64,000 nt of DNA from Cognatiluteimonas profundi (GTDB taxonomy: Bacteria; Pseudomonadota; Gammaproteobacteria; Xanthomonadales; Xanthomonadaceae). How positions within the stretch are numbered: the first letter of the stretch is position 1; every line of letters begins with the position of its first letter. Positions 47,707-56,272 of this stretch are shown here, piece after piece. Position numbers and translations under genes: made by a program. The stretch lies in assembly GCF_009792795.1 (NCBI RefSeq), contig NZ_VKHQ01000003.1, positions 611,601 to 675,600 of the forward strand, written 5' to 3'. The notes beneath the pieces were generated by a model. It did not search any database. It saw nothing but the letters and a program-made list of their open reading frames with translations, and was not told the origin of the DNA.

Positions 47707-48726
47707 ATGAAACATGGCATCAAGATCGGCTTCACGCTCGCCGTCCTCACGGCATCCGTCGCTTCGGCCGCGAATGCCACCAATGTCACCGGCGCCGGTT
47801 CCAGCTTCGTCTACCCGGTCCTGTCCAAGTGGTCGGCCGCGTATCACCAGGCCACGGGCAGCCAGGTCAACTACCAGTCGATCGGATCGGGTGGCGGCAT
47901 CGCCCAGATCGAAGCGGGCACCGTCGATTTCGGCGCGTCGGACAAACCACTGCCGGCGGCTGAGCTGCAGAAGTACGGCCTGGGCCAGTTCCCCGTCGTC
48001 ATCGGCGGCATCGTTCCCGTGATCAACGTGCCGGGCGTTCCCTCGGGCGCGATGAAGCTCGACGGCGCGCTGCTGGCCGACATCTACCTCGGAAAGGTCA
48101 CCCGCTGGAACGATCCGGCCATCGCCGCGCTCAATGGCGGCGTCACGCTGCCCGACGCGAAGATCACCGTCGTCCACCGCTCGGACGGCTCGGGCACGAC
48201 GTTCAACTTCTCCAACTACCTGTCCAAGGTCAGTGGCGCATGGAAGGCCAAGGTTGGCGAAGGCACTTCCGTGCAGTGGCCGACCGGCGTCGGCGGCAAG
48301 GGCAACGAGGGCGTGTCCGCCTATGTCCGCCAGATCAACGGCGGCATCGGTTACGTCGAATATGCCTATGCATTGCAGAACAAGCTGGCCTACACGCGCA
48401 TGAAGAATGCAGCCGGCAAGTTCCTGCTGCCCGACGCAGGCGGCTTCGCCGCGGCTGCCGAAACCGCCGACTGGAAATCAGCGAAGGACTTCAACGTGAT
48501 CATGACCAATGCGCCCGGTGACGACGCCTGGCCGATCACCGCGACGACCTGGGCGATCATGTACAAGAAAGCGAAGAATCCGGCGCAGTCCAAGGCCACG
48601 GTCGATTTCTTCAAGTGGTCGTTCGAGCACGGCCAGCCGCAGGCCAGCTCGCTCGACTACGTGCCACTGCCTCCGGCGCTGGTCCGGCAGATCGAGACCT
48701 ACTGGACGCAGAACCTCAAGTACTGA
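47707..48726 (+). CDS. pstS: PstS phosphate-binding protein, copy 1
   Basis: 339 residues from ATG 47707, with GGAG six bases upstream. Sec signal with cleavage near SAANA, no lipobox, so soluble in the periplasm. The phosphate-binding motifs are NYQSIGSGGGIAQI, TVDFGASDKPL and VHRSDGSGTTFNFSNYL. It captures phosphate for the PstCAB transporter. It differs from copy 2 (49985-51070), which is a lipoprotein. A strong terminator follows, so its transcript can end before the threonine aldolase gene. Confidence 0.95.
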   Translation: MKHGIKIGFTLAVLTASVASAANATNVTGAGSSFVYPVLSKWSAAYHQATGSQVNYQSIGSGGGIAQIEAGTVDFGASDKPLPAAELQKYGLGQFPVVIGGIVPVINVPGVPSGAMKLDGALLADIYLGKVTRWNDPAIAALNGGVTLPDAKITVVHRSDGSGTTFNFSNYLSKVSGAWKAKVGEGTSVQWPTGVGGKGNEGVSAYVRQINGGIGYVEYAYALQNKLAYTRMKNAAGKFLLPDAGGFAAAAETADWKSAKDFNVIMTNAPGDDAWPITATTWAIMYKKAKNPAQSKATVDFFKWSFEHGQPQASSLDYVPLPPALVRQIETYWTQNLKY

Positions 48727-48763
48727 GCACCGTCTCTCCGATCCTCCTGTCCCACGCAAACCT

Positions 48764-48791
48764 GCGGGCCCATCCGGGCCCGCTTTTTTTT
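48764..48791 (+). terminator. Terminator of pstS1
   Basis: GCGGGCCC, loop ATCC and GGGCCCGC followed by eight T make a textbook intrinsic terminator about 40 bp beyond the stop. Confidence 0.95.
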
Positions 48792-48844
48792 GGGCCGCGG
48801 TACATGGATATGATGTCCACCTCGAGAAACCAGCGCCGGACGCC

Positions 48845-49921
48845 ATGAAACACAGCTTCCTCAATGACTACTCCGAGGGCGCGCATCCACGCGTGCTCGA
48901 GCTGCTCGTGTCCAGCAACCTCAGGCAGGAGTCCGGTTACGGGGAGGATGCGCTGTCGTTGCAGGCCGCGTCCCTGCTGCGCGAGGCGACCGGCAATGCC
49001 GATGCAGCGGTGCATCTGGTGTCCGGCGGAACGCAGGCGAACCTCATCGCGCTGGCGTCGATGCTCAAGCCATACGAATCGGTCATCACGGTGGAAACCG
49101 CCCACATCCTCGTGCATGAGACCGGGGCGATCGAGGCGACGGGACACAAGATCCATGGCCTGCCCGGCCACGAAGGAAAGCTCTCGCCAGGGCAGGTGCG
49201 CGAGGTGGTCGCGCAGCATTGCGACGAGCACATGGTGCTGCCGCGCGTGGTCTACCTGTCACAGGCCACCGAGGTCGGCACGCTCTACAGCAAGGCCGAA
49301 TTGACGGCGCTGTCGGCGACCTGCCGCGAACTGGGCCTGTACCTGTACCTGGATGGCGCCCGCATTGCGCCGGCGCTGGTCAGCGCGGCGGCGGACATGA
49401 CACTGCGTGACGTTTCGGCGCTGGTGGACATGCTCTATGTCGGCGGCACCAAGAACGGCGCGCTGCTGGGCGAAGCGTTGGTGATCAACACGCCGGCGCT
49501 GCAGGAACGCTTCCGCTTCCACCTCAAGCAGCGGGGCGCCTTGCTGGCCAAGGGGCGATTGCTCGGTGCGCAGTTCGTCGCCCTGCTCGAAGACGGCCTG
49601 TATTTCGAGCTTGCACGCCACGCCAACGCCATGGCGGCGATGCTCGCCGACGGGCTGCGATCCACAGGCACGCGCTTCCTGAGCGAGCCGGTGACCAACC
49701 AGGTGTTCCCCATCCTGGCGGACACGCAGATCGCGGCTCTGCGGTCGCTCTATGGCTTCCACGTCTGGTCCCGGGTCGATCCGGGGCATTCAGCGATCCG
49801 CCTGGTCACCTCCTGGGCAACCCGCCCCGAAGCGGTCCAGGGCTTCCTGCAGGATTTCGCCAAGGTGGCGGTTGGCCACCCGGTTCCAGGGTCCCGCGCC
49901 TCCCCTGTCATCGGCATGTAA
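48845..49921 (+). CDS. Low-specificity L-threonine aldolase-like PLP enzyme
   Basis: 358 residues from ATG 48845; the frame upstream overlaps pstS1 and its terminator. PLP-dependent fold type I: YLDGARIAPAL with Asp170, and the Schiff-base Lys203 in YVGGTKNGALLGEA. SGGTQANLIAL (60-70) binds the phosphate. It splits threonine to glycine and acetaldehyde, or a related beta-hydroxy amino acid. It sits between two pstS genes without obvious functional link, and its last codons overlap the Pho box of pstS2. The terminator before it suggests a separate, weak promoter. Confidence 0.9.
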   Translation: MKHSFLNDYSEGAHPRVLELLVSSNLRQESGYGEDALSLQAASLLREATGNADAAVHLVSGGTQANLIALASMLKPYESVITVETAHILVHETGAIEATGHKIHGLPGHEGKLSPGQVREVVAQHCDEHMVLPRVVYLSQATEVGTLYSKAELTALSATCRELGLYLYLDGARIAPALVSAAADMTLRDVSALVDMLYVGGTKNGALLGEALVINTPALQERFRFHLKQRGALLAKGRLLGAQFVALLEDGLYFELARHANAMAAMLADGLRSTGTRFLSEPVTNQVFPILADTQIAALRSLYGFHVWSRVDPGHSAIRLVTSWATRPEAVQGFLQDFAKVAVGHPVPGSRASPVIGM

Positions 49922-49937
49922 CAAAAACATCATTTCA
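49905..49937 (+). promoter_or_regulatory. Pho box of the pstS2-pstCAB-phoU operon, overlapping the end of the aldolase gene
   Basis: Half-sites CTGTCAT (49905), ATGTAAC (49916) and ACATCAT (49927) are exactly 11 bp apart; the first is a perfect Pho half-site. The first one and a half lie within the last codons of the preceding gene. pstS2 starts at 49985. Confidence 0.75.
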
Positions 49938-49984
49938 TGGCGCGATCCGCCGGAACCCCGGCCTCCAGTCATGGAGATCTGCGC

Positions 49985-51070
49985 ATGAACCACATTCTTC
50001 GCTACAGCGCCCTCGCCCTCGGCCTTTCGACCGCGCTGCTGGTCGCCGGCTGCAAGCAATCCGGCACCGAAACCGCTGGCGCCCCGGCGACGGCCACGGC
50101 GCCCGCCGCGGACCAGGTGTCCGCCCAGATCACCGGCGCCGGCGCGACGTTCATCTATCCGCTGCTCTCGCAGTGGTCGGATGCCTACAACAAGGCAACC
50201 GGACACAAGATCAACTACCAGTCGATCGGATCGGGTGGCGGCATCGCGCAGATCAAGGCCGGCACGGTCGACTTCGGCTCGTCCGACAAGCCGCTGCCCA
50301 GCGAGGAACTGGCCGCTTCCGGGCTTGGCCAGTTTCCGTCCGCCATCGGCGGCGTCGTCCCCGTCGTCAACCTCGATGGCATCGCCAGCGGCAAGTTGCG
50401 GCTGACCGGACCGGTGCTGGCCGACATCTACATGGGCAACATCACCAAGTGGAACGACGCGCCGATCGCGGCCCTCAATCCCGGCGTTGCGCTGCCGTCA
50501 TCGAAGATCAACGTCGTGCATCGTTCCGACGGCTCCGGCACGACGTTCAATTTCGTCAACTACCTGTCCAAGGTCAGCCCGACCTTCAAGGCCAAGGTTG
50601 GCGAAGGCACGTCCGTGCAGTGGCCGGGTGGCATCGGCGGCAAGGGCAATGAAGGCGTCGCGGCCTACGTCAAGCAGATCAAGGGCTCGATCGGTTATGT
50701 CGAGCTGGCGTATGCCTCGCAGAACGCGATGACGTTCGCGTCGATGCAGAACGCGTCCGGCAACTGGGTGCAACCAAGCGCCGAGAGCTTCCAGGCAGCG
50801 GCATCGAGCGCCGATTGGGCCAGCGCGCACGACTTCAACCTGGTGATCACCAATGCGCCGGGCGCCACCGCATGGCCGATCACCGCCACGAATTTCATCC
50901 TGATGTACAAGCAGCCCAAGGATGCCAAGCGCTCGGCGGACACGCTGGCCTTCTTCAAGTGGGCGCTCGAGAACGGCCAGTCGCAGGCCAAGTCGCTGGA
51001 TTACGTCCCCCTGCCGCCAGAACTCGTGCAGCAGGTGGAGCAGTACTGGTCGGCGGAATTCAAGCACTGA
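49985..51070 (+). CDS. pstS: PstS phosphate-binding protein, copy 2 (lipoprotein)
   Basis: 361 residues from ATG 49985, with GGAG eight bases upstream. Lipoprotein signal with lipobox VAGC (Cys23), then a low-complexity linker of Ala, Thr and Pro before the binding domain. Motifs NYQSIGSGGGIAQI, TVDFGSSDKPL and VHRSDGSGTTFNFVNYL match copy 1 closely over the whole length. It is the first gene of the pstCAB-phoU operon. Membrane anchoring may keep it near PstCA, while copy 1 diffuses in the periplasm. Confidence 0.95.
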   Translation: MNHILRYSALALGLSTALLVAGCKQSGTETAGAPATATAPAADQVSAQITGAGATFIYPLLSQWSDAYNKATGHKINYQSIGSGGGIAQIKAGTVDFGSSDKPLPSEELAASGLGQFPSAIGGVVPVVNLDGIASGKLRLTGPVLADIYMGNITKWNDAPIAALNPGVALPSSKINVVHRSDGSGTTFNFVNYLSKVSPTFKAKVGEGTSVQWPGGIGGKGNEGVAAYVKQIKGSIGYVELAYASQNAMTFASMQNASGNWVQPSAESFQAAASSADWASAHDFNLVITNAPGATAWPITATNFILMYKQPKDAKRSADTLAFFKWALENGQSQAKSLDYVPLPPELVQQVEQYWSAEFKH

Positions 51071-51088
51071 CGGGGCGGCAATCCCCGC

Positions 51089-52054
51089 ATGAGCACCACC
51101 ACACTGCCGCTGGCTGAGCAGCGCAACACGCGGGACGCCGCGACCGATCGCGGCTTCCGCTGGCTGGTGACGGCCGCAGGCGTCTTCGTGCTGGTCGCAC
51201 TGGGCGCCGCTGCCTTCTCGATGATCTGGGGCGGTCACGCGGCGCTGCAGAAATTCGGCCTTGGCTTCCTCTGGTCGCGGACCTGGGATCCGGTGGGGCA
51301 GCAGTTCGGCGCGCTGGTCCCGATCTACGGAACGATCGTCACGGCACTCATCGCCATGGTGATCGCGGTGCCGGTGAGCTTCGGCATCGCGATGTTCCTG
51401 ACCGAGATCGCGCCCAAGTGGCTGCGCGGCCCGGTCGGCACCGCCATCGAATTGCTGGCCGGTATCCCCTCGATCATCTACGGCATGTGGGGCCTGTTCG
51501 TGCTGGTGCCGGTCCTGGCCGAGCACGTGTATCCGTGGATCGATTCGCACATGGGCCAGTGGCCGGTCGTCGGCGCGCTGTTCTCGGGACCGCCGCTGGG
51601 CCTGGGCATGCTGACCGCGGGACTGGTGCTGGCGGTCATGGTCATCCCGTTCATCGCATCGGTGATGCGCGACGTCTTCCTCACGGTTCCGGGACCGCTC
51701 AAGGAGTCCTCGTACGCGCTGGGATCGACGCGCTGGGAAGTCATCTGGGACGTCGTGCTGCCCTACACGCGCTCGGCGGTGATCGGCGGCGTGTTCCTCG
51801 GCCTTGGCCGGGCGCTGGGCGAAACGATGGCGGTGACCTTCGTGCTGGGCAACGCGCACGAATTGACGGCCTCGCTGCTGATGCCGGGAAATTCCATCGC
51901 CGCCACCATCGCCAATGAATTCACCGAAGCCGATTCGGAAATGTACCGGTCGACGCTGCTCGCACTGGGCTTCGTGTTGTTCCTGGTCACCTTCGTGGTG
52001 CTGGCGGCAGCCCGGTTGATGCTGCGCCAGCTCGCCAAGCGCGAGGGAAACTGA
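51089..52054 (+). CDS. pstC: Phosphate ABC transporter permease PstC
   Basis: 321 residues with six membrane helices. The EAA-type loop is [37 protein letters not shown] is the PstC/PstA signature. A periplasmic loop ([14 protein letters not shown]) is normal. It forms the membrane channel with PstA. Starts 18 bp after pstS2 and ends by overlap with pstA (TGATG). Confidence 0.95.
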   Translation: MSTTTLPLAEQRNTRDAATDRGFRWLVTAAGVFVLVALGAAAFSMIWGGHAALQKFGLGFLWSRTWDPVGQQFGALVPIYGTIVTALIAMVIAVPVSFGIAMFLTEIAPKWLRGPVGTAIELLAGIPSIIYGMWGLFVLVPVLAEHVYPWIDSHMGQWPVVGALFSGPPLGLGMLTAGLVLAVMVIPFIASVMRDVFLTVPGPLKESSYALGSTRWEVIWDVVLPYTRSAVIGGVFLGLGRALGETMAVTFVLGNAHELTASLLMPGNSIAATIANEFTEADSEMYRSTLLALGFVLFLVTFVVLAAARLMLRQLAKREGN

Positions 52055-52905
52055 TGTTCGACTCACGCTACGGCTTCCGTCGCGCGAAGAACATCGTCGC
52101 GCAGGTGCTCGCCGTGCTTGCGGCGATCTTCGGGCTGTTCTGGCTGGTTTGGATCCTGTGGACCACGCTGCACAACGGCCTGGCGTCGATCAACGCCGCG
52201 CTGTTCACCAAGATGACACCTCCACCCGGCGAAACCGGCGGCATGCTCAATGCCTTCTTCGGCAGCGCCGTGATGAGCGTGCTCGGCATCGCGATTGGCG
52301 CACCCATCGGCGTGCTGGCGGGCACGTTCCTCGCCGAGTATTCGCAGAAGAGCTGGCTGGGCGAAACCGTGCGCTTCGTCAACGACATCCTGTTGTCCGC
52401 GCCATCGATCGTGCTGGGATTGTTCGTCTATACGCTGGTCGTTGCGCCGATGGGGCATTTTTCCGCCCTCGCCGGCGCGATCTCGCTGGCTTTCATCGTG
52501 CTGCCGGTGGTCGTGCGCACGACCGACGAAATGCTGCGGCTGGTTCCGGCCCAGATGCGCGAAGCGGCGCTGTCGCTGGGCGTTCCGCAGTGGAAGGTGA
52601 TCGTGCAGGTGCTGTATCGCGCGTCGCTGCCTGGCATCGTCACCGGCATCCTGCTGGCGCTGGCGCGCATCAGCGGCGAAACCGCGCCATTGCTGTTCAC
52701 CGCGCTCAACAACCAGTACTGGTCGACCGACGTGTCGGGTCCGATGGCCAACGTTCCGGTGGTGATCTTCCAGTACGCGATGAGTCCCTACGACAGCTGG
52801 CACACGCTCGCATGGGCCGGCGCCTTCGTGCTGACGCTGTTCGTGCTGCTGGTCAGCCTGGCTGCGCGTGCCATCGTGGCGCGCAACAGGATCAGCAATG
52901 AATGA
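52054..52905 (+). CDS. pstA: Phosphate ABC transporter permease PstA
   Basis: 283 residues with six membrane helices. EAA loop [20 protein letters not shown] and [18 protein letters not shown] are the PstA marks. Its ATG uses the A of the pstC stop. The end overlaps the pstB start by eight bases. Standard partner of PstC. Confidence 0.95.
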   Translation: MFDSRYGFRRAKNIVAQVLAVLAAIFGLFWLVWILWTTLHNGLASINAALFTKMTPPPGETGGMLNAFFGSAVMSVLGIAIGAPIGVLAGTFLAEYSQKSWLGETVRFVNDILLSAPSIVLGLFVYTLVVAPMGHFSALAGAISLAFIVLPVVVRTTDEMLRLVPAQMREAALSLGVPQWKVIVQVLYRASLPGIVTGILLALARISGETAPLLFTALNNQYWSTDVSGPMANVPVVIFQYAMSPYDSWHTLAWAGAFVLTLFVLLVSLAARAIVARNRISNE

Positions 52906-53758
52906 CCTTTCCCTTTCCCTTACTCCTGCCCAGGCTCCCGCCATGAATGACGCACGCCCTGCCATGTCGATGCCGGCACGCGACGCAAGCACGCGCGCCC
53001 AGGCACCCACCAAACTGGCAGCCCACGAGCTCAACTTCTGGTACGACAAGTTCCATGCGGTCAAGGACATCAACCTCGACATCCCCGAAAAGCAGGTCAC
53101 TGCGCTGATCGGCCCGTCGGGCTGCGGGAAGTCGACCTTGCTGCGCGTATTCAATCGCATCTACGCGCTGTATCCCAAGCAGTTCGCCCGCGGTGAAGTG
53201 CTGCTGGACGGCGTCAATATCCTCGACCCGAAATACCCCATGAACCGGCTGCGCAGCAAGGTCGGCATGGTGTTCCAGAAGCCGGTTCCATTTCCGATGA
53301 CGATCTTCGAGAACGTCGCCTATGGCATCCGCCACCACGAGCGCCTGTCGAAAGCGGAGATGGAAACGCGCGTCGAGGCGGCGCTGCGCCAGGCCGCGAT
53401 CTGGGACGAGGTCAAGGACAAGCTGAAGCAGAACGCCCTTGGTTTGTCGGGAGGACAGCAACAGCGCCTGTGCATCGCCCGGGCTGTGGCCCTGCGGCCG
53501 GAGGTGTTGCTGCTGGACGAGCCGACGTCGGCGCTGGACCCCATCTCCACCAGCCGGATCGAGCAGCTGGTCGCGGATCTCAAGTCGACCTATACCATCG
53601 TGATCGTCACCCACAACATGCAGCAGGCGGCGCGCGTGTCGGACTACACCGCCTTCATGTACCTGGGCGACCTGATCGAGCACGACACCACCGAGACCAT
53701 CTTCTCCAACCCCTCGAAGCAGCAGACCGAGGACTACATCACCGGCCGTTTCGGCTGA
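52898..53758 (+). CDS. pstB: Phosphate ABC transporter ATP-binding protein PstB
   Basis: 286 residues from ATG 52898 (AGGA six bases upstream, overlapping pstA). A 40-residue Pro/Ala-rich leader precedes the usual PstB start at [13 protein letters not shown] 52943 is an alternative. Walker [10 protein letters not shown] (72-80), signature LSGGQQQR, Walker [13 protein letters not shown]. It powers phosphate uptake and takes part with PhoU in signalling to PhoR. Confidence 0.95.
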   Translation: MNDLSLSLTPAQAPAMNDARPAMSMPARDASTRAQAPTKLAAHELNFWYDKFHAVKDINLDIPEKQVTALIGPSGCGKSTLLRVFNRIYALYPKQFARGEVLLDGVNILDPKYPMNRLRSKVGMVFQKPVPFPMTIFENVAYGIRHHERLSKAEMETRVEAALRQAAIWDEVKDKLKQNALGLSGGQQQRLCIARAVALRPEVLLLDEPTSALDPISTSRIEQLVADLKSTYTIVIVTHNMQQAARVSDYTAFMYLGDLIEHDTTETIFSNPSKQQTEDYITGRFG

Positions 53759-53768
53759 GGACACAGAC

Positions 53769-54467
53769 ATGCCAACCCACCAGCACATCGTCAGAAGCCT
53801 GGACGAAGAGCAGCAGCGACTGCTCAACGAGATCCTGCGCATGGGCGAGATGGCCGCCTCGCAACTGGAAGCCGCGCTGGACGTGGTCGACCGTCGCGAC
53901 GACCAGGCGGCGGCGCGCATCATCGGCAACGACGATGCGATCGACACGATGGAACATGAAATCAGCCACGACGTGATGCGGTTGGCCCTGCGCGGCCCGC
54001 TGGCGCGCGACCTGCGCGAGATCCTCGCCGCGCTGCGCATCGCCGCCGACATCGAGCGCATCGGCGACTACGCCGCCAATGTCGCCAAGCGTTCCATGGC
54101 ATTGAACCTTGCGCCGCCATTGCCGCACACGCGCGGCCTGCATGCGCTTGGCGAACTGGCCGTGCAGCAGGTCCGGGACGTGCTTGCCGCGTACCGCGAC
54201 AACGACGCCGATGCGGCGCATCGCGTGCGCGAGCGCGATGCCGAACTCGACGCCCAGTACACCGGCCTGTTCCGCGAGCTGCTGACCTACATGATGGAGG
54301 ACGCACGCAGCATCACGCCCTGCACGCATTTGCTGTTCATGGCCAAGAACATCGAGCGCATCGGCGACCATGCCACCAACATCGCCGAGAACGTCTGGTA
54401 CCGGGTGCATGGCGAAGGCATCCTGCCTCCACGGGACAAGCGCGACGAGACCAACACCGCCGGCTGA
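53769..54467 (+). CDS. phoU: Phosphate signalling protein PhoU
   Basis: 232 residues with two repeated three-helix PhoU domains. The metal motifs are recognisable as ADIERIGDYAANVAK (about 99-113) and AKNIERIGDHATNIAE (about 198-213). It couples PstCAB state to the PhoR/PhoB system and restrains Pho expression. Starts 10 bp after pstB. Neither phoB nor phoR is in the window. Confidence 0.95.
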   Translation: MPTHQHIVRSLDEEQQRLLNEILRMGEMAASQLEAALDVVDRRDDQAAARIIGNDDAIDTMEHEISHDVMRLALRGPLARDLREILAALRIAADIERIGDYAANVAKRSMALNLAPPLPHTRGLHALGELAVQQVRDVLAAYRDNDADAAHRVRERDAELDAQYTGLFRELLTYMMEDARSITPCTHLLFMAKNIERIGDHATNIAENVWYRVHGEGILPPRDKRDETNTAG

Positions 54468-54549
54468 CACGCATTGGCAACCGCGCCGCGGCCAGGCCAG
54501 CGCGGCAGCGGTGGACGCGAGCGGAATTGCGCTCTGCTAGGCTTGCGCA

Positions 54550-55188
54550 ATGACGCAGATCGATCCACAGACCGGGGTTCCAGCGCCCTTCCGGAAGATG
54601 AGCGAACGCTTCCGCGGCTACCTGCCGGTGGTGGTGGACGTGGAAACCGGCGGGTTCGACTGGAACCGGCATGCGCTGCTGGAAATCGCCGCGATCCCAA
54701 TCGAACTGGACAGTGACGGCCGCTTCATCCCCGGCGAAGTCGCCTGCGTCCACCTGGATCCCGCACCCGGGACGCTGATCGACCCGAAGTCCCTGGAAAT
54801 CACCCGCATCGACATCGGGCATCCATTCCGGATGGCGAAGCAGGAAAAGGAAGGACTGGACCATATCTTCGCCGCGGTGCGCGCCGCGGTGCGTCGCCAC
54901 AACTGCCAGCGCGCGATCCTGGTCGGGCACAACGCGCATTTCGACCTGAACTTCCTCAACGCCGCCGTCTCGCGCGTGGAACACAAGCGCAATCCGTTCC
55001 ACCCCTTCAGCGTCTTCGACACCGTCTCGCTGGCCGGCCTGGCCTACGGACAGACGGTGCTCAGTCGCGCCATGCAGGCAGCGGACCTGCCATGGAACGG
55101 CGAGGAAGCGCACTCGGCCGTCTACGACGCCGAGCGCACCGCCGAGCTGTTCTGCAAGATCGCCAACGCGTGGCAGCCGACGACCTGA
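54550..55188 (+). CDS. rnt: Ribonuclease T
   Basis: 212 residues, DEDDh exonuclease. Catalytic acids Asp30 and Glu32 in [12 protein letters not shown], the [10 protein letters not shown] motif near 125-134 and His188/Asp193 in [10 protein letters not shown]. It trims tRNA and stable RNA 3' ends. ATG 54550. It is convergent with the small membrane-protein gene (4 bp between stops). Nothing unusual. Confidence 0.95.
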   Translation: MTQIDPQTGVPAPFRKMSERFRGYLPVVVDVETGGFDWNRHALLEIAAIPIELDSDGRFIPGEVACVHLDPAPGTLIDPKSLEITRIDIGHPFRMAKQEKEGLDHIFAAVRAAVRRHNCQRAILVGHNAHFDLNFLNAAVSRVEHKRNPFHPFSVFDTVSLAGLAYGQTVLSRAMQAADLPWNGEEAHSAVYDAERTAELFCKIANAWQPTT

Positions 55189-55192
55189 TCGA

Positions 55193-55459
55193 TCACTGTT
55201 GCCCGGGCCGACGCGTCGCAAGCAGCGATCGCCCCAGGCCATAGACGCTGATCAGCAGCCAGGCCAGCTCGAGCAGGAACACCGGCAGGTTGAAGCCCCC
55301 CAGCAGCGACACCAGCACGCCGGCCGAACCGATTGCATTGAACACCTGGTAACGGCGATCGGTACCGCTGATGCGTCCTGACTGCAACAGGAAAAACGCG
55401 GACAGGATGACCAGCGTCCCGCCAAGCCCGACCCAGTCGAACCATGCCAGCGCGGGCAT
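55193..55459 (-). CDS. Small three-helix membrane protein (CBU_0592-like)
   Basis: 88 residues from ATG 55459 with three hydrophobic segments (about 7-25, 38-57, 58-78) and a basic tail (LLATRRPGQQ). The loop SGRISGTDRRYQVFNAIGS resembles the small CBU_0592-type membrane family. Function unknown. It lies downstream of rlmB on the minus strand with 23 bp between. The longer frame upstream is an rlmB shadow. Confidence 0.75.
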   Translation of the reverse strand: MPALAWFDWVGLGGTLVILSAFFLLQSGRISGTDRRYQVFNAIGSAGVLVSLLGGFNLPVFLLELAWLLISVYGLGRSLLATRRPGQQ

Positions 55460-55482
55460 CAGTTGTCCTCGTGCCACACGGT

Positions 55483-56229
55483 CTACGCCTGGCGCTGGCG
55501 CACCGCCTCGAACAGGCTGACGCCGGTGGCGACGGACACGTTGAGGCTTTCCGTGGTGCCGGGCATCGGGATCTTCACCAGCTGGTCGCAATGTTCGCGC
55601 GTGAGTCGACGCAAGCCGTCGGCTTCGCCGCCGAGCACCAGCGCGACGTTGCCGCGCAGGTCGATCTTGTACAGCGATTCGGTGGCATCGCCGGCCAAGC
55701 CGTAGAGCCACACGCCCATCTGCTGCAGGTCGCGCATGCAGCGCGCCAGGTTGGTCGCACGGATCACCGGGATGCTGTCCGCGGCGCCGGCCGACGTCTT
55801 GCGCACGGTTGCATTGACCTGCACCGCCTTGTCCTTGGGGATCACCACGGCAGTCACACCCGCCGCCGCGGCGCTGCGCAGGCAAGCGCCGAGGTTGTGC
55901 GGATCCTGCACGCCATCCAGCACCAGGATCAGGGCCTTGCCGCCTGCGGCTTCGACCAGCTCCGGCAGTTCGTTCTCATCCCACGTCCTGGCGGCTGCGT
56001 AGCGTGCGACCGCGCCCTGGTGGCGTAATCCACCGGCGATGCCTTCCAGCGCCTGCTGCGTCACGCGACGCACCTCGATGCCGTATCTGCGCGCGTTGGT
56101 CTCGATCTCGCTGATGCGCGGATTGCGCGCGCCGGCCTCGATCAGGACTTCGCGGACGTTCTCCGCGTCGTTGGCGATGGCTGCCTCGACGGAGTTGATG
56201 CCCGCGATCCACTGGTTGTCCTTGCTCAT
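55483..56229 (-). CDS. rlmB: 23S rRNA (guanosine-2251-2'-O)-methyltransferase
   Basis: 248 residues of the SPOUT/TrmH class. The L30e-like N-terminal RNA-binding part begins KDNQWIAGINSVEAAI. Catalytic motifs: GVQDPHNLGACLRSAAAAG, LVLGGEADGLRRL and IPMPGTTESLNVSVATGV (knotted SAM site). Encoded 43 bp after rnr, the usual rnr-rlmB pair. Confidence 0.96.
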   Translation of the reverse strand: MSKDNQWIAGINSVEAAIANDAENVREVLIEAGARNPRISEIETNARRYGIEVRRVTQQALEGIAGGLRHQGAVARYAAARTWDENELPELVEAAGGKALILVLDGVQDPHNLGACLRSAAAAGVTAVVIPKDKAVQVNATVRKTSAGAADSIPVIRATNLARCMRDLQQMGVWLYGLAGDATESLYKIDLRGNVALVLGGEADGLRRLTREHCDQLVKIPMPGTTESLNVSVATGVSLFEAVRQRQA

Positions 56230-56272
56230 GCGTCAGGTTGCCGCTTGGTGCCGCGTGCTGGGTGGCGGCGCA

